DNA of 64,000 nt from Lachnospiraceae bacterium UBA3814 (GTDB taxonomy: Bacteria > Bacillota > Clostridia > Lachnospirales > Lachnospiraceae), in the NCBI GenBank assembly GCA_002368575.1, contig DFEA01000018.1, forward strand, positions 4,053 through 68,052, given 5' to 3'. Within the stretch, counting starts at the first letter, position 1; every line of letters begins with the position of its first letter. Both the position numbers and the translations under genes were made by a program. Positions 1-9,200 of the stretch are shown here, piece by piece. The notes under the pieces were generated by a model that ran no database searches, was not told the DNA's origin, and was given only the letters and a program-made list of their open reading frames with translations.

Positions 1-90
1 AGCCCGTCTCTTCGCGGCTGCAACCTCACTAAACTCAGATCCGGACTTTTTATGATCTGCATATCCCGTCGGAGTTATGAGGGTATTAAG
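1..90. repeat. Partial copy of a dispersed inverted-repeat element
   Basis: This stretch matches the far end of the element at 51903-52049: both carry CGGACTTTTTATGATCTGCA, then ATATCCCG and, after a few more bases, GTATTAAG. The left arm lies outside the window. Relative to the other copy the central loop is missing about 35 bases, so this copy has a shorter hairpin. It sits just upstream of the glutamine synthetase promoter. No protein is encoded. Two copies 52 kb apart suggest a REP- or MITE-like intergenic family. Confidence 0.7.
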
Positions 91-119
91 CGATTGCCCG
101 GCAGTCCTGCACAAAATAC

Positions 120-148
120 TTGACAATAGACAGATTTGGAAGTAACAT
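120..148 (+). promoter_or_regulatory. Promoter of the type III glutamine synthetase gene
   Basis: A consensus -35 TTGACA (120-125) and a -10 TAACAT (143-148) are separated by 17 bases, predicting a start near 155. The ANTAR-type hairpin begins almost at once downstream, leaving a leader of about 80 bases before the ATG at 234. Confidence 0.7.
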
Positions 149-159
149 ACACATTCGTA

Positions 160-202
160 AGGACAACGGCGTCTTGGAGATGATCTCCGAGGCGCCGTTT
201 TC
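160..202 (+). promoter_or_regulatory. ANTAR-type hexaloop antiterminator overlapping an intrinsic terminator
   Basis: Two exclusive folds are visible. The antiterminator hairpin has stem AGGAC (160-164) with GTCTT (171-175) and hexaloop AACGGC (165-170), with A at loop position 1 and G at position 4, the residues known to matter for ANTAR recognition. The terminator uses 165-180 as left arm and 184-199 as right arm (16 pairs including wobbles, three-base loop), followed by a T-rich run. ANTAR proteins are known to stabilise such hexaloops and block the terminator. A second upstream hexaloop was not found in this leader. The regulator is encoded at 5655-6239. Confidence 0.7.
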
Positions 203-233
203 GTTTCGCGGGAGCGAAAGAGAGGAGGGCGTT

Positions 234-2333
234 ATGAAAGAAAAGAGTATACCGGAGATTTTCGGCTCAATGGTGTTTGACGACAGAGAGATGCGTGCCA
301 GGCTCTCATCAGACGTATACAGGTCACTCAGGAGGACGATCGATGAGAATGAAAGGCTTGATCCGGAAGTGGCAAGCGCTGTGGCCTCAGCCATGCGGGA
401 ATGGGCGGCGGAGCGGGGGGCGACCCATTTCACACACTGGTTCCAGCCCCTTACGGGAGTGACGGCGGAGAAGCATGACAGCTTTATCACACCATCACCG
501 GACGGAGGAGTGATCATGGAATTTTCGGGCAAGGAGCTCATAAAGGGAGAGCCCGATGCTTCCTCCTTCCCCTCGGGCGGGCTAAGGGCAACCTTTGAGG
601 CAAGGGGCTATACGGCCTGGGACCCTACCTCCTATGCCTTTATCAAGGATCACACCCTGTGTATTCCGACTGCCTTCTGTTCCTATTCCGGCGACGCGCT
701 GGATAAAAAGACCCCGCTGCTTCGTTCGATGCAGGCCCTGAACAGGCAGGCAAAAAGGATACTGAAGCTTTTCGGAAACGAGGCAAAATACGTCAGAACC
801 AACGTGGGGCCCGAGCAGGAATATTTTCTTATCGATGAGAAGATGTATAACTTAAGACCCGACCTGGTGTATACAGGGCGTACCCTCTTCGGAGCGATGC
901 CTCCTAAGGGCCAGGAGCTGGATGATCACTACTTTGGCGTGATAAAGCCAAGGGTCACGGCCTTTATGGAGGATCTTAACAGAGAGCTCTGGAAGCTTGG
1001 AATACTGGCAAAAACGGAGCACAATGAGGTCGCCCCGGCGCAGCATGAGCTGGCACCGATCTTTTCGACCACCAATGTGGCGACGGATAACAACCAGCTG
1101 ATGATGGAAATGATGCAGAAGGTCGCAAGGAAGCACGGAATGGTGTGCCTGCTTCATGAAAAGCCCTTTGCCGGGGTGAACGGCTCCGGAAAGCATAACA
1201 ACTGGTCTATGGCGACGGATACCGGCGCAAACCTTCTGTCTCCCGGCGAGACCCCCTATGAAAACGCGCAGTTTCTGTTGTTCCTGTGCGCGGTCATACA
1301 GGCGGTGGATGATTATCAGGATCTGTTAAGGCTGTCGGTGGCAACGGCAGGGAACGATCACAGACTTGGAGCAAACGAGGCGCCTCCGGCCATCATTTCC
1401 GTATTTCTGGGAGATGAGCTTTCGGCTGTATTAGACGCCATAAAGACCGATACACCCTATCAGGGAGCGGAAAAGGTGATAATGAAGCTGGGCGTCCATT
1501 CTCTTCCGAGATTTTCAAGGGACAACACGGACCGCAACAGGACCTCTCCCTTCGCCTTTACGGGAAATAAGTTTGAATTTCGTTCCCTCGGCTCAAGCAA
1601 CAGCATCGCATGCTGCAACATGATGCTGAACGCGGCCGTTGCGGAAAGCTTAAGGCAGTATGCGGACAGGCTTGAGGGGGCGGAGGATTTTGAGACTGCG
1701 CTTCATGAGCTCATAAAGGAGACCGTTAAGAAGCATGAGAGGATATTGTTTAACGGAAACGGCTACGGAGAGGAATGGGTGAAGGAAGCCACAGAGGTAA
1801 GGGGCTTATCAAACCTTAAGACCACGGCAGATGCCATGCCTCATCTTCTGGATAAGAAGAATATGGATATGCTGATCGCCCATAAGGTGTTTACCGAAAC
1901 GGAGCTGCACTCCAGATGTGAGATCATGCTGGAGAATTACTGTAAGAGCGTCAACATAGAGGGACACACCATGGTAGATATGGTGAGAAAGAATTACCTT
2001 CCCGCGATAGAGGGCTATATAGGAAGCCTTGCGAGGAATGTCTCTCTTTTGAAATCGGTAAGCGGCAGGATAAAATGCACCTATGAGATCACGACGGCGG
2101 AAAAGCTGTCTGAGCTTTCCGACAGTATCCTTGAGAAGACGGACGCTTTGGAAAAGGCCCTTCTTTCCTTGAAGAGCTGTGAGGACATCATAAAAACCTC
2201 CGTGGCGGTAAGGGACGAGGTCCTGCCTGCGATGGAGGAGCTGAGGAAGGATGTGGACGCGGCGGAGATCCTTACAAAGGAGGACTGCTGGCCCTTCCCA
2301 AGCTACGGGAAGCTTTTGTTCAGCGTATATTAA
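234..2333 (+). CDS. glnN: Glutamine synthetase type III (GlnN)
   Basis: This 699-residue cytosolic enzyme should condense glutamate and ammonia to glutamine with ATP. Its length (about 700 residues, versus about 450 for type I) and motifs such as [20 protein letters not shown] and [11 protein letters not shown] are typical of the GSIII family of Bacteroides, cyanobacteria and Clostridia. The ATG at 234 is chosen because GAGGAGGG lies just before it; an upstream in-frame ATG at 120 is inside the promoter. It is the first gene of the nitrogen cluster and probably reads through a regulated terminator into the ammonium transporter. Expression is likely controlled by the leader hairpins at 160-202. 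Confidence 0.95.
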   Translation: MKEKSIPEIFGSMVFDDREMRARLSSDVYRSLRRTIDENERLDPEVASAVASAMREWAAERGATHFTHWFQPLTGVTAEKHDSFITPSPDGGVIMEFSGKELIKGEPDASSFPSGGLRATFEARGYTAWDPTSYAFIKDHTLCIPTAFCSYSGDALDKKTPLLRSMQALNRQAKRILKLFGNEAKYVRTNVGPEQEYFLIDEKMYNLRPDLVYTGRTLFGAMPPKGQELDDHYFGVIKPRVTAFMEDLNRELWKLGILAKTEHNEVAPAQHELAPIFSTTNVATDNNQLMMEMMQKVARKHGMVCLLHEKPFAGVNGSGKHNNWSMATDTGANLLSPGETPYENAQFLLFLCAVIQAVDDYQDLLRLSVATAGNDHRLGANEAPPAIISVFLGDELSAVLDAIKTDTPYQGAEKVIMKLGVHSLPRFSRDNTDRNRTSPFAFTGNKFEFRSLGSSNSIACCNMMLNAAVAESLRQYADRLEGAEDFETALHELIKETVKKHERILFNGNGYGEEWVKEATEVRGLSNLKTTADAMPHLLDKKNMDMLIAHKVFTETELHSRCEIMLENYCKSVNIEGHTMVDMVRKNYLPAIEGYIGSLARNVSLLKSVSGRIKCTYEITTAEKLSELSDSILEKTDALEKALLSLKSCEDIIKTSVAVRDEVLPAMEELRKDVDAAEILTKEDCWPFPSYGKLLFSVY

Positions 2334-2408
2334 ACGGATAAGATAACGGTCTTTTATAAAAGGGTCATCCCACAATGGCGTGGTACATTGCTGGGATGGC
2401 CTTTTATT
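2326..2408 (+). promoter_or_regulatory. Dual-hexaloop ANTAR motif and terminator before amt
   Basis: The first hairpin has stem TATATTA (2326-2332) with TAAGATA (2339-2345), one A-G mismatch, and hexaloop AACGGA (2333-2338). The second has stem CCAC (2370-2373) with GTGG (2380-2383) and hexaloop AATGGC (2374-2379). Both loops have A at position 1 and G at position 4. The second overlaps the left arm of a long terminator (about 2359-2377 pairing with 2386-2405, one bulge) that is followed by TTTTATT. This is the full two-hexaloop layout described for ANTAR target RNAs. The first hairpin overlaps the glnN stop codon, so regulation would act on read-through from glnN. Confidence 0.72.
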
Positions 2409-2473
2409 GTGAAGGCAGTGGTGCCTTTGTGGTGACCCGGGAGGGCCCTGAGTGAAAGAGGAGGAGAAATATT

Positions 2474-4246
2474 ATGACAGAGGAGATTATGGAAATTCTT
2501 AAAGGTGAGATCTTTTCGGTGTGGTTTCTTGCAGGAGCTGCCCTTGTGTTCTGGATGCAGGCCGGGTTTGCAATGTGTGAGGCCGGGTTTACCAGAGCAA
2601 AGAATGCGGGCAACATCATCATGAAGAATCTGATGGATTTCTGCATAGGGACTGTGATGTGGTTTATCTGCGGAGCATCCCTTATGCTTGGCCCCGATAT
2701 CCTGAATGGCTTTGCGGGCGGCTTCAGCTTTGATGTGTTTACAGATTACGGAGGCTTTGATTACTCGGCCTTTGTGTTTAACCTTGTGTTCTGCGCCACC
2801 ACGGCAACGATCGTTTCGGGGTCGATGGCGGAAAGGACAAAATTCTCAAGCTACTGTGTTTACTCGGCGGTGATCTCAGCCGTGATCTATCCAATAGAAG
2901 CCCACTGGACCTGGGGAGGCGGATTTCTTGCAAGGTGGGGTTTTCATGATTACGCGGGCTCCAACTGCATACATATGGTGGGCGGGATCTGTGCCTTTAT
3001 CGGCGCATGGCTGCTGGGACCCAGGATAGGAAAATTTGAAAGAGACAGGAGCAATAAGGTGACGAAGGTCAACGCTTTTCCCGGCCATAACCTGGTCATC
3101 GCGGCCCTGGGTGTATTTATTCTCTGGCTTGGCTGGTATGGCTTTAACGGCGCCGCGGCGACCGATGTTCCGACCCTTGGCTCGGTATTCCTGACAACGA
3201 CCGTTGCGCCTTCCGTAGCTACCGTAGTGTGTATGCTCTTTACCTGGATAAAATACGGAAAGCCTGATGTGTCGATGTGTCTTAACGCTTCCCTTGCGGG
3301 GCTTGTTGCCATCACCGCGCCCTGCGATGTGGCGGACTGTGCGGGAGCGGCCGTCATAGGGGCGGTCTCCGGCCTGCTCGTGGTATTCGGTGTGTGGTTC
3401 AACGATAATGTCACTCATGTAGACGATCCCGTGGGAGCGGTAGCGGTACATATGCTGAACGGTATCTGGGGTACCCTTGCAGTCGGGCTCTTTGCGACGG
3501 ATACGGCTCCGGGCTTTGCGGTGGCAGGGATACAGGAGGGCCTGTTTTACGGAGGAGGCTTTGCCCAGCTCGGAAAGCAGCTTGGCGGGATGCTTGTCAC
3601 AGCCTTATGGACGGTCGTTACCATCTATATAGCCTTCATGCTCATAAAGAACACGATAGGGCTTCGGGTCTCTGAGGAGGAGGAGCTTATAGGACTTGAT
3701 GCGACGGAGCACGGACTGCCTTCCGCATATGCCGGCTTTTCCATCATGGATATTTCAAACACGATGACCATGGAGGTAAATGAAAATACAAATCTCGGCT
3801 CGGACAGCTACGAGGAAGCGTCAGAGGCACGGAAAAACGCGGCCGTAAGGGTGGTGCGGGCCGATGAGGCAGCGGTGCCGGAGATGGTAAGCGGCATTTC
3901 CAAGGTCGTCATTATAGCAAAGCTTTCCAGGTATGATGTGTTAAAGAGAGCAATGAACGACCTGGGCGTGACCGGCATGACCGTGACGCAGGTAATGGGC
4001 TGCGGAGTCCAGAAGGGAGCGGGTGAAAAATACCGTGGTGTAGAGATAGATACTACACTTCTTCCGAAGGTGAAGCTGGAGGTCGTGGTAAGCGCCATCC
4101 CTGTGGACAGGGTGGTTGAGACCGCGAAGAAGGCTTTGTATACCGGCCATATCGGGGACGGGAAAATCTTTGTATATCCGGTGAGCAGGGTAGTCAAGAT
4201 AAGGACCGGAGAGGAGGGCTTTGCGGCGCTGCAGGATGTGGAATAG
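2474..4246 (+). CDS. amt: Ammonium transporter fused to a PII (GlnB/GlnK) domain
   Basis: A 590-residue fusion protein. Residues 1 to about 410 are an Amt/Rh-type channel with about 11 membrane helices; motifs such as AGFAMCEAGF and IEAHWTWGGG are typical of AmtB. After a linker, residues from about 478 to the end form a PII domain (SGISKVVIIAKLSRYDVLKR, then the T-loop region GVQKGAGEKYRGVEID, then GHIGDGKIFVYPV). In other bacteria PII is a separate protein that plugs the Amt pore when nitrogen is plentiful; here the sensor is tethered. The start follows GAGGAGGAGAA. The gene lies 140 bases after glnN and behind the ANTAR motif at 2326-2408. Confidence 0.93.
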   Translation: MTEEIMEILKGEIFSVWFLAGAALVFWMQAGFAMCEAGFTRAKNAGNIIMKNLMDFCIGTVMWFICGASLMLGPDILNGFAGGFSFDVFTDYGGFDYSAFVFNLVFCATTATIVSGSMAERTKFSSYCVYSAVISAVIYPIEAHWTWGGGFLARWGFHDYAGSNCIHMVGGICAFIGAWLLGPRIGKFERDRSNKVTKVNAFPGHNLVIAALGVFILWLGWYGFNGAAATDVPTLGSVFLTTTVAPSVATVVCMLFTWIKYGKPDVSMCLNASLAGLVAITAPCDVADCAGAAVIGAVSGLLVVFGVWFNDNVTHVDDPVGAVAVHMLNGIWGTLAVGLFATDTAPGFAVAGIQEGLFYGGGFAQLGKQLGGMLVTALWTVVTIYIAFMLIKNTIGLRVSEEEELIGLDATEHGLPSAYAGFSIMDISNTMTMEVNENTNLGSDSYEEASEARKNAAVRVVRADEAAVPEMVSGISKVVIIAKLSRYDVLKRAMNDLGVTGMTVTQVMGCGVQKGAGEKYRGVEIDTTLLPKVKLEVVVSAIPVDRVVETAKKALYTGHIGDGKIFVYPVSRVVKIRTGEEGFAALQDVE

Positions 4247-4290
4247 GTATTTTTCGTGAAAGGCGGCAGACAGGGAGCCGCATGTTTTCC

Positions 4291-4319
4291 TTGACATCTC
4301 TGCTTCGATAAGGTAATCT
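4291..4319 (+). promoter_or_regulatory. Promoter of the glnA-ANTAR-gltBD operon
   Basis: TTGACA (4291-4296) and TAATCT (4314-4319) are separated by 17 bases, predicting a start near 4326. As at glnN, an attenuator hairpin follows within ten bases. Confidence 0.7.
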
Positions 4320-4328
4320 TATGAATCA

Positions 4329-4374
4329 GAAGCAAGGGCGCTTCGGGTGTTGTTTACTCGAGGTGCCCTTTTCT
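4329..4374 (+). promoter_or_regulatory. ANTAR-type hexaloop antiterminator and terminator before glnA
   Basis: The hexaloop hairpin pairs GAAGC (4329-4333) with GCTTC (4340-4344) around AAGGGC (4334-4339), with A at loop position 1 and G at position 4. The competing terminator pairs 4334-4348 with 4356-4370 (15 pairs, three wobbles, seven-base loop) and ends in TTTTCT. The two folds share 4334-4344 and cannot coexist. The loop has the same AANGGC form as those at 165 and 2374. It controls the operon that encodes the ANTAR protein itself, implying autoregulation. Confidence 0.72.
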
Positions 4375-4463
4375 GTTATCGCAGGGCCGCCGAAAGGAAG
4401 ATGTCATAAAAGCTGACCGGGCAGATGCGTGATCTTAGAGGCTTGCAGTTTTACGGAGGAAAC

Positions 4464-5639
4464 ATGGAATACACATTTGAAGAGGTAATGAAATACATCG
4501 AGGAGGAGGATGCCAAGTTTATCCGTCTGGCCTTCAGGGATGCCTTCGGGGTACAGAAGAATATTTCCGTGATGCCGACTGAGATAAAAAAGGCTTTTAC
4601 TGAGGGGATTCCCATAAATGCAAGGGCGATAGCCGGCTTTGAAGACTGTCCGCACGCTGCTCTTTACCTGAAGCCGGATTCCTCAACGCTTGCGGTGCTT
4701 CCGTGGAGGCCGGACAGCGGAAGGGTACTGAGGATGTTCTGCGACCTCTGCACAAGGGAGGGGGAGGAGTATAAGTCTGATACCAGATACATCCTGAAGA
4801 ATGCCATAAAAAAGGCGGAGCATGAGGGAGTCGAATTCCGCTTCGGTTCGGAAACGGAATTTTACCTGTTCCAGAAGGATGATGAGGGACGGCCCACAAA
4901 GATGCCCTATGACATGGCAGGATATATGGATATAGCGCCGCTTGACCGGTGTGAAAACATAAGAAGGGAGATAAGTCTTACGATCGAAAGGATGGGTCTT
5001 ACACCTGAGCGGTCCCATCACGAAAGCGGCCCGGGACAGAATGAGATAGACTTTCATTACGGAAAGCCGTTAAAGGCCGCGGATCAGATGACCACCTTTA
5101 AGATGGTGGTAAATACGATAGCCGACCTGTACGGCCTTACAGCGGATTTTTCCCCGATGCCCCTTGAGAACAAGCCGGGAAACGGCTATCACATCAATAT
5201 ATATGCCGAAACCCGTGACGGCAAGGATATCGTGAGGCATGCCGCCGCGGGGATCCTTGAGAGGATACGAGATATCACGCTGTTCTTAAACCCCGCCGAT
5301 GCCTCCTACAGCCGTTTCGGAAACGGTACCGCACCGGACAGGGTGAACTGGTCGGGTGCGGGTGAATCCGAGCTTCTGTATATAGAAGCCGCTAAGGAGA
5401 GGACAAGAGCGGAGTTAAGGTCCCCGGACGCGTCAAGCAACCCCTATCTTGTCTATGCGCTCTTAATATACGCGGGTCTTTCGGGAATAGAAAAACAGTC
5501 CGTGCTTCCGCCGGAAATGGATGAGAGCGGACCTCTCCTTCCGTGCTCCAGGAAGGAAGCGGCTGAGCTTGCAAGAAAGAGCGATTTTGTAAGGAGCATT
5601 CTGCCTGAGAGTATTCTGAGGGCGTATCTGGGCGGCTGA
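4464..5639 (+). CDS. glnA: Short type I glutamine synthetase (GlnA-like)
   Basis: A 391-residue GlnA-family protein. The beta-grasp N-terminus is at residues 1-90 and the catalytic barrel follows, with ESGPGQNEIDFHYG, a GNGYHINIY histidine/glycine segment and RAELRSPDASSNPYL near the nucleotide site. Ordinary GSI is 440-470 residues; this one stops about where the last 40-60 residues would begin, so the C-terminal helices and any adenylylation-site region are missing. It may be a second glutamine synthetase or a related ligase with another amine substrate. The ATG at 4464 follows TACGGAGGAAAC; an in-frame ATG at 4425 lacks a ribosome site. The ANTAR gene follows after 15 bases. Confidence 0.8.
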   Translation: MEYTFEEVMKYIEEEDAKFIRLAFRDAFGVQKNISVMPTEIKKAFTEGIPINARAIAGFEDCPHAALYLKPDSSTLAVLPWRPDSGRVLRMFCDLCTREGEEYKSDTRYILKNAIKKAEHEGVEFRFGSETEFYLFQKDDEGRPTKMPYDMAGYMDIAPLDRCENIRREISLTIERMGLTPERSHHESGPGQNEIDFHYGKPLKAADQMTTFKMVVNTIADLYGLTADFSPMPLENKPGNGYHINIYAETRDGKDIVRHAAAGILERIRDITLFLNPADASYSRFGNGTAPDRVNWSGAGESELLYIEAAKERTRAELRSPDASSNPYLVYALLIYAGLSGIEKQSVLPPEMDESGPLLPCSRKEAAELARKSDFVRSILPESILRAYLGG

Positions 5640-5654
5640 CGGAGGAAGCAGACT

Positions 5655-6239
5655 ATGGCGGAAAGAACAATCATACAACACTCCGTCCTGATCGTTTCTG
5701 CCTCCGGACAGCTTGATTCGGTCGTTAAAAAGAACCTTGCCGGGGACATGCTGATGTCTCTTGAAGGAAGGCGCAGCGCGGCAGCTGCCAGACAGAGCTT
5801 TCTTGAAAGATATTATGATCTGATCATCGTTGATTCGCCTCTTCCGGACGAATCCGGCACGGGGCTGGTCCTTGATATGAGTGAACAGAGCAATGCCTCC
5901 GTTCTCCTGATCACCGAACGGGACAGGTACGAGGAGGTTTTCGATATGGTGGCTCCGGCAGGGGTCTATGTGCTTCCGAGGCCTTTTCCAAGGGGGAGGT
6001 TAAGACAGGTGATCCGTTACCTTTTTGCCATCCGTGAAAGGCTTAAGAAACTTGAAAGGAAGCTTGAGCTCAGCGAGGAGAGGCTCCTTGAGGTCAGGGA
6101 GGTAAACAGGGCAAAGCTTATGCTTATAGAGAGAAAGCACATGACCGAGGATGAAGCCCACCGTTTTATCGGAAAATGGGCGATGGATCGGGGCATTTCC
6201 AGAAAAAGGGCTGCCGAAATGCTTATGGAGGAGTTATGA
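5655..6239 (+). CDS. ANTAR-domain response regulator (RNA-binding antiterminator)
   Basis: This 194-residue protein has an N-terminal receiver-like domain (about 1-120), a coiled-coil linker (about 125-150, LKKLERKLELSEERLLEVRE) and a C-terminal ANTAR helical domain (about 150-194, with AKLMLIERKHMTEDEAHRFI then the ISRKRAAEML segment). The receiver keeps an Asp in IIVDSPLPD, but no partner kinase is nearby. Family members such as NasT and EutV bind dual-hexaloop RNAs and prevent termination. The cluster holds three such RNA motifs, making this the likely trans-acting nitrogen regulator. It is translated from glnA operon mRNA and overlaps gltB by four bases (ATGA). Confidence 0.9.
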   Translation: MAERTIIQHSVLIVSASGQLDSVVKKNLAGDMLMSLEGRRSAAAARQSFLERYYDLIIVDSPLPDESGTGLVLDMSEQSNASVLLITERDRYEEVFDMVAPAGVYVLPRPFPRGRLRQVIRYLFAIRERLKKLERKLELSEERLLEVREVNRAKLMLIERKHMTEDEAHRFIGKWAMDRGISRKRAAEMLMEEL

Positions 6240-9200
6240 AACAGGAGATGAAGGATTTATTTGAACGGATAAAGAGAGAAGGCTTATATGATCCGTCGTT
6301 TGAGCATGATAACTGCGGGATAGGCGCGATCATCGATATTGAGGGCAGAAAGAGCCATAAGCTGGTATGCGACGCCTTATCCATTGTGGAGAACCTTGAA
6401 CACAGGGCAGGGAAGGATGCCGAGGGAAAGACAGGCGACGGAGTCGGGATACTGACACAGATCCCTCACAGATTCTTTGTAAAGAAGCTTGAGGAGCAGG
6501 GGACAGAGCTTCCCGGGGAGCGGCAGTACGGCGTGGGAATGTTCTTCTTTCCGCAAAATGATCTGGATATGAGACAGGCGAGATCAATGTTTGAGATCAT
6601 TGTACGAAAGGCCGGGCTTTCCGTGCTTGCCTGGAGGAAGGTGGATTCCGACCCGGGGGTCCTTGGCAGCAGGGCGAGGGAATGTATGCCTCAGATATAC
6701 CAGGCGTTCATCAGCCGTCCGAAGGAGGTTGCGGATGACCTTGCCTATGACCGTATGCTGTATCTTATCAGGAGAGAATTTGAGCAGAGTAACGTCAACA
6801 CCTGCGTCCCTTCGCTTTCCTGCCGCACGATCGTATACAAGGGCATGTTCCTGGTGGGGCAGCTTCGGACCTTTTTTACCGATCTTTCGGATGAGGCCTA
6901 TGAATCGGCGATCGCAATGGTCCATTCCCGGTTTTCCACGAACACGGCGCCGAGCTGGAACAGAGCCCATCCCAACCGTCTGATAGTTCATAACGGCGAG
7001 ATCAATACCATCAAGGGCAATGTCGATAAGATGTCAGCCAGAGAGGAGACCATGCACACCGATCTGTTTTCCGATGAGGATATGACAAAGGTCCTGCCCG
7101 TGATCTCCCAGAGCGGTTCCGATTCGGCCATGCTTGATAATACTCTGGAGTTTCTGATGATGAGCGGTCTTGAGCTGCCGCTTGCGGCCATGATCCTTAT
7201 ACCCGAGCCCTGGGATCACAACGAGACCCTGTCTCAGGAGGAAAGGGATTTTTACCAGTACTATGCGACGATGATGGAGCCCTGGGACGGACCGGCTTCC
7301 ATCCTTTTTTCAGACGGAGATGTCATGGGAGCCATCCTTGACCGCAACGGCTTAAGGCCCTCCCGCTATTTTGTGACGGACGACGGAAGGCTGGTCCTTT
7401 CCTCAGAGACAGGCGTTCTTCCCGTTTCGGAGGAGCATATCATAATAAAGGAAAGGATACACCCGGGCAAGGTGCTCTTAGTCGATACGAAGCAGAAGCG
7501 GATCATCCGCGATGAGGAGCTTAAGGAACGCTACGCGAATGCAAGGCCCTTCGGAGAGTGGCTTAACAGCAGGCTTCTTAAGCTCTCGGAGCTTAAGATA
7601 CCAAACCGCAGGGTGCCGTCCCTTACCGGTACTCAGAGGGCCAGGCTTCAGAAGGCCTTCGGCTACACCTGGGAGAACTGTCACAACAGCATCCTGAGCA
7701 TGGCCTTAAACGGTACGGAGGCCATCGGCTCCATGGGGGCGGATACTCCGCTGGCAGTGCTTTCCGATCATTACCAGCCCCTTTTCTACTATTTCAAACA
7801 GCTGTTTGCGCAGGTGACAAATCCTCCGATCGATGCGCAGAGAGAGGAGATAGTGACCTCAAGGACCGTTTATGTCGGCAAAAACGGAAACCTTTTGGAG
7901 GAAAGGCCGGAAAACTGCCAGGTGCTTAAGATCAATAACCCGATCCTTACGGATCTTGATCTGCTGAAGATCGAGGACCTGAAAAGGGACGGCTTCAAGG
8001 TCTCGAAGGTGTCTATCCTGTTCTACAAAACCGCGCCGATAAAACGGGTCCTGCAGCATCTGTTCATGGAGGTGGACAAGGCCTATAAGGAGGGAGTGAA
8101 CATCCTTATTCTCTCCGACAGGGGTGTGGATGAAAATCATGTGGCGCTGCCGTCCCTGCTTGCGGTGGCCGCGGTGCATAAGCATCTGGTGGATACAAAA
8201 AAATGCACGGCGATGTCCCTGATCCTTGAGTCGGCCGAACCGAGGGAGGTTCACCATTTTGCGACGCTTTTAGGCTACGGCGCCTGTGCGGTCAATCCTT
8301 ACCTGGCCCATGCCACCATAGCACAGCTTTTGGAGAATGAGCTTCTTGACAAGGATTACTATGCGGCCGTAAAGGACTATGACGATGCCGTTCTTTCAGG
8401 TATCGTCAAGATTGCTTCAAAGATGGGGATATCAACGATACAGTCCTATCAGGGGAGCAAGATATTTGAAGCCGTCGGTATATCCCGGGAGGTCATAGAC
8501 AGCTGCTTTACGGGAACTGTGAGCCGTGTGGGAGGGATCACCCTTAAGGATATCGGAGAGGCCGCGGACAGACAGCACAGCAGAGCCTTCGATCCGCTCG
8601 GACTGTCCGTGGATCTGGAGCTTGATCCGATGGGACGGCATAAGGAAAGAAGCCAGGGGGAGCATCACCGTTATAATCCGCGGACGATCCATATGCTGCA
8701 GTGTGCCGCAAGGGAGGGTGATTATGAAAAATTCAGGGAATACACCCGGCTCGTGGATGAGGAACGGACAGGCTTTCTGAGATCGCTTCTGGATTTTGCC
8801 TTTCCCGAAAAGGGGATCCACCTTTCCGAGGTGGAGAGTGAGGAGGAGATCGTAAAGCGGTTTAAAACAGGGGCCATGTCCTACGGCTCGATATCCGGGG
8901 AGGCTCATGAAGCACTGGCCGTTGCCATGAATCGCCTGCACGGAAAATCCAACAGCGGAGAGGGCGGGGAAAGTGAGGAGAGGATACTTTCCGCAGGAAC
9001 CGAAAACGACAGGAGCTCCGCGATAAAACAGGTGGCAAGCGGCCGCTTCGGAGTGACAAGCAGATACCTTGTGAGTGCAAGGGAAATACAGATCAAGATG
9101 GCCCAGGGAGCCAAGCCCGGAGAAGGGGGGCATCTTCCGGGAAGGAAGGTGTATCCCTGGATCGCAAAAACACGTCATTCTACTCCGGGTGTCAGTCTGA

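Noticed and set aside
1..119. Transposon end at the window start
   Set aside because: The inverted-repeat element has no transposase and no visible target duplication; it is listed only as a repeat.
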